A stretch of DNA of 64,000 bases from BOG-908 sp963850605. GTDB lineage: Bacteria; Pseudomonadota; Alphaproteobacteria; Acetobacterales; Acetobacteraceae. Shown here one piece after another: positions 44,699-52,939 of this stretch; positions within the stretch are counted from its first letter, which is position 1, and every line of letters begins with the position of its first letter. The position numbers and the translations under genes were made by a program. The notes below the pieces were generated by a model. The model searched no databases, was not told where the DNA came from, and saw only the letters and a list, made by a program, of their open reading frames with translations. The stretch spans positions 372,001 to 436,000 of the forward strand of contig CAWKLX010000005.1 in assembly GCA_963850605.1 (NCBI GenBank). Reading direction: 5' to 3'.

Positions 44699-45441
44699 CA
44701 ACCCGCTCTCCCTTTCAGCAGCTCGCGCATGCTGTTCAGCCATTTGGCGGCCTCGTTCGCGGCCTCGCTGTTGCCGTGCAGATCCGGGTGCAGCAGCTTC
44801 AGCATCGATTTCAGCCGCGCGTCATCCAGTCCTAGCTGCTCCATGGCACCGACCGCCGATTGCGCGCGGGTCAGCGCATCGACCTGACCCTGCAGAGTGG
44901 CGATCTGCCGCAGCAGTTTTTCGCGGCCGGCCTCGCGCGATGGGCGGCTTTCATTCGTCTGCGTGGCGCGTTTGGCTGGCACGGCTGGGCCAGCGTCGAA
45001 GTCCGGGTGCATGGCGTGGTCAGGCCCGGCTTGCTCGACGAAGTCTGTGATGGATGTTTCGGCAGACGGCCATACCATCAAGGTAGTTACGTCTGAATTG
45101 GCGCGCAGGACGCAGGCGCGGGCGCCGATGCCGACCAACTCGCGGCGTAGCTTGTTGGCCGCGCGCTGTTTGAGCCGGGGTGTCGGGATGTCGGCGAAGA
45201 ACAGGACGGGGGCCGACTCGAATAGCAGCCTGTCGCGGCCGCTTGCCACCGCACGCAACGCGCCGGCGCCGTCGATCAAGGCCACCAGCTTGCCGGCCAG
45301 GCGTTTGGGCGGCTTCGGCTCCTGCCCGGCGCGGCGGGGCGGGGCCTTGGTCATCGCCCGCTCGATCACATGAAAACTCTGGCGCCGGATTCCCGCGAGT
45401 TTGGGCAGTTCGAACGCCACCACATTCGGGTCCGACAGCAC
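44698..45441 (-). CDS. Hypothetical protein with C-terminal J-domain-like segment
   Basis: A 247-residue cytoplasmic protein. The N-terminal half has alternating strands and basic helices (PKRLAGKLVALIDGAGALRA, LLFESAPVLFFADIP). The C-terminal 80 residues form a helical region with MLKLLHPDLHGNSEAANEA, where HPD followed by KHGNS-like residues is the hallmark of J-domains that stimulate DnaK. The preceding coiled-coil-like stretch LRQIATLQGQVDALTRAQ could mediate dimerisation. I do not recognise the full-length protein. Coupled to the small lipoprotein downstream. Confidence 0.65.
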   Translation of the reverse strand: MLSDPNVVAFELPKLAGIRRQSFHVIERAMTKAPPRRAGQEPKPPKRLAGKLVALIDGAGALRAVASGRDRLLFESAPVLFFADIPTPRLKQRAANKLRRELVGIGARACVLRANSDVTTLMVWPSAETSITDFVEQAGPDHAMHPDFDAGPAVPAKRATQTNESRPSREAGREKLLRQIATLQGQVDALTRAQSAVGAMEQLGLDDARLKSMLKLLHPDLHGNSEAANEAAKWLNSMRELLKGRAG

Positions 45442-45572
45442 GGACGCGCTGAACCATGTGGCATCGCGCCACCCGCCGAAAGCCGCGAGCGGCGGAGTCT
45501 CAATGGGGCTTGGGTTCGACAGCTGTGTTCATCCACGTTGCGGACCGAGCCTAGGACGGCCCGGCGGTCCGG

Positions 45573-46004
45573 TCAGCCCTGCTCCTCAATGGCGCTCCGC
45601 GCGATGGTGCCTGGCCCGCCGTTGATCTGCTCCGCAATCAGGTGCCCGGCCGCCGCCGCACCCACGCAGAGCACCACGGAGGCCAGAACGTTGATTGTGG
45701 CACGCGCACCCGCGCCCGCGCGCAGCAGGTCGAGCGTCTGCAGGCTGAAGGATGAGAAAGTGGTGTAGCCGCCGCAGAATCCGACCATCACGAACAGCCG
45801 AACGGCGTCGGACGCGGGGTAGCGGCCGTGCGCGGCGGTCAGTGTGCCGAACAACCCGATCAGGAACGAGCCGGTCACGTTGATGCCGATCGTGCCCCAG
45901 GGCAGGGTGCGGCTGAGCGGCCCGGCCCACACCGACAGGGCGTAGCGGGCGAGCGTGCCGGCGGCACCCCCCAACATCACGACCAGGCAGGCTTTTGGCG
46001 ACAT
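45573..46004 (-). CDS. crcB: Fluoride channel CrcB/Fluc
   Basis: A 143-residue, four-helix dual-topology membrane protein that exports fluoride. Seen: LGGAAGTLARYALSVW, WGTIGINVTGSFLIGLFGTL with the pore Asn, VGFCGGYTTFSSFSLQTLDL carrying the Phe box and the central sodium-site region, and a final helix. One copy only, so it should work as a homodimer. I looked for the crcB-motif fluoride riboswitch upstream and could not make the consensus fit. Confidence 0.93.
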   Translation of the reverse strand: MSPKACLVVMLGGAAGTLARYALSVWAGPLSRTLPWGTIGINVTGSFLIGLFGTLTAAHGRYPASDAVRLFVMVGFCGGYTTFSSFSLQTLDLLRAGAGARATINVLASVVLCVGAAAAGHLIAEQINGGPGTIARSAIEEQG

Positions 46005-46171
46005 GGGACGGCTCCGGTGCCTCGCTTGCGGTATGGTCTGGGCGGGCGTGGCGGTTCAAGCACCGGTAACCGTGCCGCACTTGCGGACGAAGCTGATCAC
46101 GCCACTCTGTGACCTGCCGCTTCGCGGCATTTATGAGGCCGTCCCATGCGCGCTTCCAGCCAAGCCCTCTA

Positions 46172-46912
46172 ATGCCAGGCTGTGCGATTGCCATTATGGC
46201 GAAGGCCCCACGACCCGGGGCGTGCAAGACGCGGCTTACCCCGCCGCTTTCGCCCGAACAGGCGGCCGAACTTGGGAGCGCTTTTCTAAGCGATGTGAGT
46301 GCCAATTTGGTGGAGGCGGGCCGGCAGGCCGACATTATCCCGTACGTCGCCTTTGCACCGGCCGGGACGGAGCATCTTTTCGGCGCCATCCTGGCCCCGG
46401 GCACGGCACTGGTCTTGGCCGATGGCAGCGTGGACGTGCCGGACGGCGTGGAGGGCTTTGGGCGCTGCCTGCTGCATGCCGTGCGTGCGCTGCTGGCGGC
46501 GGGGCATGACAGCGTGTGCGTGCTGAACGCCGACAGCCCAAACTTGCCCACGGCTACGCTGATCCAGGCCGCGCGCCTGCTGGCCGAGCCGGGTGACCGG
46601 GCCGTGCTGGGGGCGGCCGAGGATGGCGGATATTTTTTGCTGGGCCTGAAGCAGCCGCATGACGCCCCGTTCAGCCGCATCGCGTGGAGCACCGGGGCAG
46701 TGGCCGAACAGACGCGCGCCAGGTGCCGCGCGGCCGGGCTGCCGGTGGAAGAGTTGCCGCCCTGGTATGACGTGGACGATGCCGCCTCGCTCCGCCGCCT
46801 TTTTGCTGACATGGATGCAGGGCAGGGTTACGCGGCGCACGCCACGCGCAACTGCGCCGACCGGCTAGGCCTGCACCACCAGCTACAGCCGCTTGTCGCC
46901 TTGGGAGATTGA
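46172..46912 (+). CDS. DUF2064 / TIGR04282-type glycosyltransferase
   Basis: A 246-residue nucleotidyl/glycosyltransferase-fold protein of the DUF2064 group. Seen: AIAIMAKAPRPGACKTRLTP at the N-terminus (nucleotide-binding loop), VCVLNADSPNLPTATLIQA with the metal-binding region, and LGAAEDGGYFLLGLKQPHD. Members named TIGR04282 are often associated with arsenosugar loci, but most act in unknown pathways. ATG 46172 gives the canonical N-terminus. First gene of an operon with radical SAM, GT-C and GT2 genes; one base separates it from the next start. Confidence 0.85.
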   Translation: MPGCAIAIMAKAPRPGACKTRLTPPLSPEQAAELGSAFLSDVSANLVEAGRQADIIPYVAFAPAGTEHLFGAILAPGTALVLADGSVDVPDGVEGFGRCLLHAVRALLAAGHDSVCVLNADSPNLPTATLIQAARLLAEPGDRAVLGAAEDGGYFLLGLKQPHDAPFSRIAWSTGAVAEQTRARCRAAGLPVEELPPWYDVDDAASLRRLFADMDAGQGYAAHATRNCADRLGLHHQLQPLVALGD

Positions 46913-46913
46913 G

Positions 46914-47978
46914 ATGTCGGCCAGCCTGCATGAACCAGCGACCCGGCCAGACGACCGGCGGCGGTATTTCGAGCAGGTGGTGGCGCGTGCGCCGCAGGCC
47001 GCCGCCCCGCCGGTCTGCGTGTATCTGGAGGTGACGAATCGCTGCAATCTGCTGTGCGAGACCTGTCCGCGCACGTTCGAGACGCTGGAGCCGCCGGCCG
47101 ACATGTCGTGGGAGCTGTTCACCTCGATCGTGGACCAGTTGCCCGGCCTGCAGCGCGCCGTGCTGCACGGGGTGGGCGAGCCGATGCTGGTGCCGGAGCT
47201 GCCGCGGATGATCCGGTATCTGAAAGCGCGCGGCGTGCACGTGCTGTTCAACACCAACGGCACCTTGCTGCGCGAAAAGCGGTTTCGCGAGCTGATCGAC
47301 ACCGGTCTGGACGAGCTGCGCGTCTCGCTCGATGCGGCGGATGCGGCCACTTACGCGCTGGTGCGCGGGCGGCCGTTTTTCGACCGGATCGTGCGGGACG
47401 TGTCTGCCATGACGGCGCATCAGCGTGCGGTGGGGGCCAGCAACCCGCGCGTGTCGCTGTGGCTGACGGGGATGCGCGAGACGATCCAGCAATTGCCTGA
47501 TTTTGTGCGGCTGGCCGCCAGGATGGGCGTTTCGGAGGTGCATCTGCAGCGGCTGGTGTTCGACGAGACCGGGTTCGGCATGGCGCGCGCGGAGAGCAGC
47601 CTGTTTGAGCACACCCAAGCCGAGGAAAGTGCGGCTGTCGATGCGGCGGTCGAGCTTGGCCGGTCGTTGGGCGTTTTGCTGGACGCATCTGGGGCGACCG
47701 AGCCGGGGCTAAGCCTGCAGCGGCAGGGCGACCAGCCGTGGAGCACCTGCCGGCGGCCATGGAGCCTGATGTATTTTACGGCGCATGGCCGGGCGCTGCC
47801 GTGCTGCATCGCGCCGTTCAGTGCGCGGGGGTACGAGAATTATACGCTGGGGGATGCGCGGGTGCAGTCCTTGGCGGAGATGTGGAATGGGGGCGACTAT
47901 CAGGCGTTTCGGGCGCAATTGCTGAGCGAGACGCCGCCGGCGCCTTGCGCGAATTGCGGGTTACGGTGGAGTTTGTGA
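46914..47978 (+). CDS. Radical SAM protein with SPASM-like C-terminus
   Basis: A 354-residue radical S-adenosylmethionine enzyme. The [4Fe-4S] motif is EVTNRCNLLCETCPRTFE near residue 45 (CxxxCxxC), followed by HGVGEPMLVPELP and LFNTNGTLLREKRFRELID, which place it in the MoaA/SPASM style. The C-terminal part has further cysteines (WSTCRRPW, LPCCIAPFS, PCANCGLRW) able to bind auxiliary clusters. GGGAG precedes the ATG. Its partners are three sugar-transfer genes, so a radical step on a sugar, lipid or small aromatic acceptor is suggested; no precursor peptide gene was seen. Arsenosugar-type ArsS is a possibility but the C-terminus does not look like it. Confidence 0.85.
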   Translation: MSASLHEPATRPDDRRRYFEQVVARAPQAAAPPVCVYLEVTNRCNLLCETCPRTFETLEPPADMSWELFTSIVDQLPGLQRAVLHGVGEPMLVPELPRMIRYLKARGVHVLFNTNGTLLREKRFRELIDTGLDELRVSLDAADAATYALVRGRPFFDRIVRDVSAMTAHQRAVGASNPRVSLWLTGMRETIQQLPDFVRLAARMGVSEVHLQRLVFDETGFGMARAESSLFEHTQAEESAAVDAAVELGRSLGVLLDASGATEPGLSLQRQGDQPWSTCRRPWSLMYFTAHGRALPCCIAPFSARGYENYTLGDARVQSLAEMWNGGDYQAFRAQLLSETPPAPCANCGLRWSL

Positions 47979-48094
47979 AGGAAGCAGTCCTTTTTTGAAA
48001 AAAAGGACCAAAAAACTTCTGTCCATCGAGTCCGCGACAGCCGGACAAAAGTCTTTTGCTTCTTTTCTTCAGAAAAGAAGTCTTTTCCTTTTGG
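47979..48094. repeat. Dispersed AT-rich double-hairpin repeat, copy G (complete)
   Basis: Arm 1 is GTCCTTTTTT-GA-AAAAAAGGAC, a perfect 10-base stem. The core is GAGTCCGCGACAGCC (48028-48042), the reverse complement of the core in copies E and H. Arm 2 is CTTCTTTTCT-TC-AGAAAAGAAG, also perfect. It supplies the first 30 or so codons of the GT-C gene as read from its TTG start. Confidence 0.9.
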
Positions 48095-49392
48095 GTGCGT
48101 GCATCCTCATCCCACTTGCCGCCGCACCCCTCCTGCACATGCCGGGATCGATCTGGGCCGGTACGCTGCTGCGCAAGGACGCCGTGCTCGCGCTGCTGGG
48201 CCTGGCATCGGTCGCCTATTTCGCCGCGACGGCGCTGGTGCTGGGCGCGGCTATGCCACGCTGGGCAACGGTCTGGGTTTTAGGCATTGCGCTGGCGGCG
48301 CGGCTGGCGCTGGTGGCGAGCCCGCCTTTCATGTCGAGCGACGTGTATCGCTACGTTTGGGATGGGCGGGTGCAGGCCGCCGGCATCAACCCGTATGCCT
48401 ACGTGCCGAACGATCCAGCGCTGGCGGCGCTGCGCGACGAAAAGATCTATCCGAATATCAACCGGCTTGAGTATGCCCACACGATTTATCCGCCGGCGGC
48501 CCAGATGGTGTTTCGCGCCGCGCACGCAGTGGGGGATTCGGTCCTCGCTACCAAAGCCATGCTGTTGTTGCTGGAGGCGGCCGGTGTCTTGGCGATCTGG
48601 CGGCTGTTGGCGGGTGCCGGCCTGCCGACGGCGCGCGTGTTGATTTATGCGTGGAATCCGCTGGCCATCTGGTCGGTGGCGGCGGACGGGCATGTTGACG
48701 GGGCGGCCATCGGTTTTCTGGGCATGGCGCTGCTGGCCTCGGTGGCCGGGCGGCGCGTGCTGACCGGGGTGCTGCTGGCGGCGGCCATACTGACCAAGTT
48801 TTTGCCGATCGCGGTCGCGCCGGCGCTGTGGCGGCGATGGGATTGGCGGATGCCGGCCGCGTGCCTGCTCGCGGTGGCCGCGATGTACGCGTGGTATCTG
48901 GGGGTGGGGTGGCGCGTGTTCGGTTTTTTGCCGGCGTACACGGCGGAAGAGGGACTTTCTCAGGGCAGCGGGTTTTGGGCGCTGGGGCTGCTCGGCCATG
49001 TGGTGGCGCTGCCGCACTGGGCCGGGCGCGCCTATGTTTTTGGCTGCGCGCTGGTGTTGGGCGGCGTGGCCGCCTGGATGGTTTTTGTGCAACGCCCTGC
49101 TGGAGATGCGCGTGCCGATGCGGTGCGGATGTGCGGCAACGCGGCGATCCTGGCGGCGGGGGCGGTGTGTGCGATGAGCGCGCATTACCCCTGGTATTAT
49201 GCTTGGCTGGCGCTGCCGTGCTGCGTGCGGCCGTATCGGTTTGTGCTGTATCTGTCGGTGGCGCCGATCCTGCTGTACTGCGATCCGTTTCATGACGAAC
49301 CGATTTTTCCGACCCTGGTGTTCGTGCCGGCGCTGCTGCTGGCGGCGGCCGACTGGCGCTGGCCGGTGCGGGTGACGGGGTTGCCGGCGTGA
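47995..49392 (+). CDS. GT-C-type membrane glycosyltransferase (mannosyltransferase-like)
   Basis: A polytopic inner-membrane glycosyltransferase with about ten helices, of the GT87 or ArnT-like GT-C fold that uses polyprenyl-phosphate sugars. The catalytic first-loop motif is PPFMSSDVYRYVWDGRVQAA, followed by GINPYAYVP and HTIYPPAAQMVF, which are typical. 465 residues from the TTG at 47995, but the first 33 (MKKRTKKLLSIESATAGQ and on) are encoded by repeat copy G; translation may instead begin later, for example near LFLLGACILIPLA. The last bases overlap the GT2 start (GTGA). It would transfer the sugar made available by the neighbouring GT2 enzyme. Confidence 0.82.
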   Translation: MKKRTKKLLSIESATAGQKSFASFLQKRSLFLLGACILIPLAAAPLLHMPGSIWAGTLLRKDAVLALLGLASVAYFAATALVLGAAMPRWATVWVLGIALAARLALVASPPFMSSDVYRYVWDGRVQAAGINPYAYVPNDPALAALRDEKIYPNINRLEYAHTIYPPAAQMVFRAAHAVGDSVLATKAMLLLLEAAGVLAIWRLLAGAGLPTARVLIYAWNPLAIWSVAADGHVDGAAIGFLGMALLASVAGRRVLTGVLLAAAILTKFLPIAVAPALWRRWDWRMPAACLLAVAAMYAWYLGVGWRVFGFLPAYTAEEGLSQGSGFWALGLLGHVVALPHWAGRAYVFGCALVLGGVAAWMVFVQRPAGDARADAVRMCGNAAILAAGAVCAMSAHYPWYYAWLALPCCVRPYRFVLYLSVAPILLYCDPFHDEPIFPTLVFVPALLLAAADWRWPVRVTGLPA

Positions 49393-50081
49393 GGCCTCGC
49401 GTGGCCGCGGTGATCCCTGTGCTGAACGAGCAGGGGGCGGTGGGTCCTACGCTTTCCCGGCTGGGAGCGGGGGTGGATGTGGCGTTGGTGGTCGATGGCG
49501 GCAGCACCGATGGCACGGTGGAGGAGGCGCGCGCGCATGGGGCGGTGGTGCTGGCCGAGGCGCGGCGGGGTTATGGCCGTGCGTGCCTGACCGGCGCCGA
49601 GCATGCCCGCGCGCTGGGCGCCGAGATACTGGTGTTCATGGATGGGGATGGGGCGGACGCGGTGGAGCACGCGGCGCGGTTGACCGGCCCCGTTATCGAG
49701 GGCACGGCGGATTTCGTGCTGGCCGCGCGCGCGCGCGCCGGCCGCGCGCCGGGGAGCATGGGCGCGCACCAGGTATTTGCGGGCTACGCGGTGGGCGCGG
49801 CCGTGGGTCTGCTGACCGGCACGCGTTACACCGACATGTGTGCTTTCCGGGCGATCCGCGTGGCCGATCTGTTCCGCCTGGACATGCGCGAGATGACCTA
49901 TGGCTGGAATCTGGAAATGCAGATCAAGGCCCCGCGCGCGGGTTTGCGGGTGCGCGAGGTGGCGTTGCCGTATCATGTGCGGGTGGCCGGGGAGTCGAAG
50001 GTCGCCGGCAATTGGCGCGGGACGTGGCGGGCGGGCACGCGGATCGTGGGGACGCTGGCGAGGCTGGCGCGGCCGGGATAG
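49389..50081 (+). CDS. GT2 glycosyltransferase, polyprenyl-phosphate sugar synthase-like
   Basis: A 230-residue cytoplasmic GT-A enzyme related to dolichol/polyprenyl-phosphate mannose or glucose synthases. Seen: VAAVIPVLNEQGAVGPTL, ALVVDGGSTDGTVEEA, RGYGRACLTGAEHARALGA, the metal motif FMDGDGADAVEHA, and TDMCAFRAIRVADLFRLD. No C-terminal membrane helices, so it is the soluble short class. The GTG start overlaps the GT-C gene. Together they form a donor-making and donor-using pair at the end of the operon. Confidence 0.88.
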   Translation: MRPRVAAVIPVLNEQGAVGPTLSRLGAGVDVALVVDGGSTDGTVEEARAHGAVVLAEARRGYGRACLTGAEHARALGAEILVFMDGDGADAVEHAARLTGPVIEGTADFVLAARARAGRAPGSMGAHQVFAGYAVGAAVGLLTGTRYTDMCAFRAIRVADLFRLDMREMTYGWNLEMQIKAPRAGLRVREVALPYHVRVAGESKVAGNWRGTWRAGTRIVGTLARLARPG

Positions 50082-50084
50082 ACG

Positions 50085-50685
50085 GTTCGACCGTGGCCCT
50101 GGGTGGCGCGGCCGGCGGCGGGTCTTGGCAGGGCGGCGGTGACCGCTCGATCGCGTGAGCGAGTTTTTGGCAGATTTCCGTGAGGATCTCGTCCGCCGGG
50201 CGGTTCTCGTCGGCGGCCAGATCGTCTTCCAGCGTCTCGTAATGGAGCTGGGTGCCGTCGCCGGGTTCGCGGGCGGGGGCGGATGTGGAGTGGGGTGTTG
50301 TCTCGGCGCTTGCGGTCCGTGGGCGCGACCGGTGGTCGTATGTGTCGCTGTCGAGGCGGGCTTCGAGCAGGATGGCCTGGCGGACGCAGCGGGAGAGGAT
50401 GGAAAAGAGTTCGCCCAGTGTGGTGCTGCGCGTGGGGGGCGGGGTGGGGGGCATGTAGGTGTGGGGTGCCAGCACGCGTTCAGGGCGCGGCTGAAGCTCG
50501 CGCAGGCCTTCGCGCTGGGCCGCTTCGGCGTAGTCCATGCCGAGTCCGGCCAGGCGGTCGCACCTGTCGAGGCGGCGTGACTGGCGCTGGGCGTGGTCGG
50601 TGGCGTTTGGAGTTATGGCGTTCAGGGTGGGGGCCTGGGCGTTGGTTGGAACGTAGTAAGAACATAAGGCTTGGTTGCTGGGCAA
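50085..50685 (-). CDS. Hypothetical protein, low-complexity C-terminus
   Basis: The N-terminal half looks real: RRLDRCDRLAGLGMDYAEAA and FSILSRCVRQAILLEARLD form two helices of a kind I recall in unnamed Acetobacteraceae proteins (the LEARL motif). After about residue 120 the protein turns acidic (LHYETLEDDLAADENRPADE) and helical, then becomes Pro/Ala/Arg-rich. The open frame continues to 49924, antisense to the end of the GT2 gene, but the last 50 residues are probably not functional, so I end the supported part at 50085. ATG at 50685. Function unknown. Confidence 0.5.
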
Positions 50686-50724
50686 GTTTTTCGTGGCCGG
50701 GCGGTTTGGGGGTTGCGGGGTGAT

Positions 50725-50742
50725 GGGTGCTCAAGCGCACCC
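50725..50742. repeat. REP-like palindrome next to transposase remnant
   Basis: GGGTGC-TCAAGC-GCACCC forms a six-base stem with a six-base loop, followed by TATACTACGG. It lies at the 3' side of the degenerate REP-associated transposase, the usual position for such palindromes. Confidence 0.5.
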
Positions 50743-50744
50743 TA

Positions 50745-50990
50745 TACTACGGCTTGCTGTGCCGCGGCGCTCCTCCATTGGCGCGATCGGTTCGCGGCTT
50801 GCGATTTTTTTGTGAATGCGGCCTTGATCTGACGTCAGCGCGCCGGACAATCCGCGTCTTCGAGCGGCAAGGTCCAGACGCAGTGCATGTGCTCCGGCAG
50901 GATCACCTATGCATCGATACGGAACCGGTGCCGTTCCCGCACCGCGATGATAGCTGCGCGAAGCGTAGCGGGGTTGCCCACCAGCAATGT
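50745..50990 (-). pseudogene. REP-associated tyrosine transposase (RayT) remnant
   Basis: Read on the minus strand, this stretch gives TLRAAIIAVRERHRFRIDA, a stop, VILPEHMHCVWTLPLEDADC, PAR, a stop, and RQIKAAFTKKSQAANR. This matches RAYT proteins, where HMHCVWTLP contains the HUH-type histidine pair and both stop positions are normally Trp (DAWV and ARWR). The stops are TAG (50907-50909) and TGA (50835-50837), each one transition away from TGG. The N-terminal catalytic part upstream and the C-terminus are too degraded to follow. The rest of 50686-51204 contains only REP-like palindromes and no gene. Confidence 0.75.
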
Positions 50991-51160
50991 GCTTGATTGG
51001 TCCCGAGTTTCACACAAGCCTTTCGCGACAGGGTTGCGCTACGCCGGTTTGGCAAGATCGAACTCGTGGCGTGGGCGAAGTGTCGCGTCACCGACGGTGG
51101 CGCGCGAGGATGTGGCGTCGATGAGCCGTCTCGGGTCGTTCGGTTGCGTTCGTGGTCCGT

Positions 51161-51190
51161 GCGTTGCGTTACGCTCCACCCACGCTACGC
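51161..51190. repeat. REP-like sequence, GTGGGTGGAGCG type
   Basis: The minus strand reads GCGTAGCGTGGGTGGAGCGT followed by AACGCAACGC. This GTAGCGTGGGTGGAGCG pattern is the typical style of REP palindromes mobilised by RAYT enzymes. It lies on the 5' side of the transposase remnant, so the two REP-like sequences bracket it. Confidence 0.5.
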
Positions 51191-51204
51191 TGGCTGATTG
51201 GCAG

Positions 51205-52939
51205 TTAGTGGGCGAGGCGCCCTGGTGTGTTCAGGGCGGAGGCTAGCATCGCGGCCATTGCCGCATCGATGTCGTGTTTGCTGCTCGCCTGATAGTAGTA
51301 GTTCGGGTTGGAGGCGCAGGCTTGGAGTCCGGCAGACACCGAGGTCGGGTCACTCGCCGGCTTTTCGACGGCCTTGCGGGCGCCGTTGTTGAGGTAAAAC
51401 GGGTTGGGCAACGGATAGTATGGAGTGTAGAGCACGTATATCGTGTAGCCCCTGCTTTTCAACGGCTGACACACCGTTTCATTCAAAGGGTTGGTCATCT
51501 GGCCGACGAAGCGGGCTCCACCCGGAGGATAGTCCTCCAGCCCATCGGTGACGATAAACAGATTTTTACGTGGCGTGGTGGGGGTGCTGCCGTCGCCGCT
51601 CAGCCCGACATTGTTGGCCAGGTAGCTCATAGCGCCCCCAAAATCCGTGTTCGCGTTGTCCGCTACAGCCGGGGCCGCAATGGCTTGGGTGTCGAGCAGG
51701 CCTTGCGCCAAGTCGCTATCCGCCTCCTTGAACGCACCGCCAGGCTGCGGATGCACCTGGGTTATGGCGCTGTTGAAGGTGAACACGCCCAGGCTGAACT
51801 GGCCCGGTACGCCGCTGGCATTCGCGGCAGCGATCATATTGTTCACCACCTGCGTGGCAGCCTCCTGCACCACGTCGAAACGGAGGCTGATGATTGCACC
51901 CTGCGCCTTGGCGTTTTGCACAATCGTCCAGTAATCATTGGGCGTCTGATCGCTATGGCATGCAAACCCACAAGGGGATTGAGGTATGTTGCGGATGGCG
52001 TGCGTGATTGGATCAAGATTCTTTATTGGTATCCGGTGTCCCATAACCCGGCGGGCAAAACCCGGCCGCATTCACAGTCTGTGCGATACCGGCAGGTAGA
52101 TAGGTTTCCGGGAGGTTTACAATTGTCCCTTTCAGGTCAGGCGGAAAAACGCATTCGCCCAGATCGCCCGGATAGGCCCCACCGGCACCGCCCTGATCTC
52201 CAGTGAAGAGTGGATCACAAGCACCCACAACTACGTTCGGTATAGGAACCAGTATTTGAGGTGGACTAGCTTTGGTGTCGAAGCCCCATTGATCGCTTGG
52301 AAAATTCCAGCTGAATTCGTGATAACCACCGTTTGCGCCATTTCCGCCGTGACCGGTAACCCCGCCGATCGGCTGCTTTGGACATATCGTCAGATTCTGG
52401 ATGGCCTCGATATCGGAAGGCTGCGTCCCGATCAGCATCGAGGACGAATTGTCGATCAGCATGTCGATCTGCACGAACGAGTTGGTCGTGATCACGGCAC
52501 TCGACGAGCCGCCCAGAGGCCAACTCAGCACGGCGTTGAACAAATTGCCGAAATGCGTGGGAATCGTCACCTTGTACGTGACATTCGACGTGAACGTCGT
52601 TGTGCCCGCAGGGGGCGGTATAATGGAGACGTTCACGCTGCCGGGCGTGTAGACGCCGGTGGTCAGCGGGCCGAGCTGCGCTTCGAACCATTGCTGCCCG
52701 GCGGTTACCCCGTCGGCATCCGCTTGCGTGACGCTCTCACCCTGTACGAAATGCTGTGACGCGATCCGTACCGCGTGCATGGCGCCGGCGTCGGCGGCCA
52801 GTGTCAATTGGGACTGCGCTTGCACGTAGAAACTGAAGTCGATCGCCAGGCCCACGCACATCGCCAGCGGTATGGCGGTGGTGGCGAACAGGATCGAGAC
52901 GGCGCCGCGCCTCTGTTCCAGCAACCCTGCCGTCTTCAT
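51205..52939 (-). pseudogene. TadG-like pilus-assembly protein with vWA domain, one frameshift
   Basis: Anchored protein of the Tad/Flp pilus minor-pilin group. N-terminal RRGAVSILFATTAIPLAMC and GLAIDFSFYVQAQSQLTLAA match the TadG/TadE anchor. A von Willebrand A domain follows: MIDAS IDMLIDNSSSMLIGTQ, then AAANASGVPGQFSLGVFTFN and KNLFIVTDGLEDYP. The frame ends near 52030 (GTPDTNKES) but continues one frame over with KNLDPITHAIRNIPQSPCGF and ACH, a conserved Cys-rich spot. Removing one A from the run before GAATC would restore it. 1735 bases is one over a whole number of codons. The ATG at 52939 overlaps the upstream TadE stop. Confidence 0.8.

Noticed and set aside
46005..46171. Possible fluoride riboswitch upstream of crcB
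   Set aside because: The minus strand has GGTTACCGGTGCTTGAACCGCC, vaguely like the motif, but the conserved CTGATG-type 3' segment and pseudoknot pairing could not be found.
49722..49752. GCGCGC-rich alternating tract, possible Z-DNA site
   Set aside because: It codes for Ala/Arg residues inside the GT2 gene and fits local codon bias.
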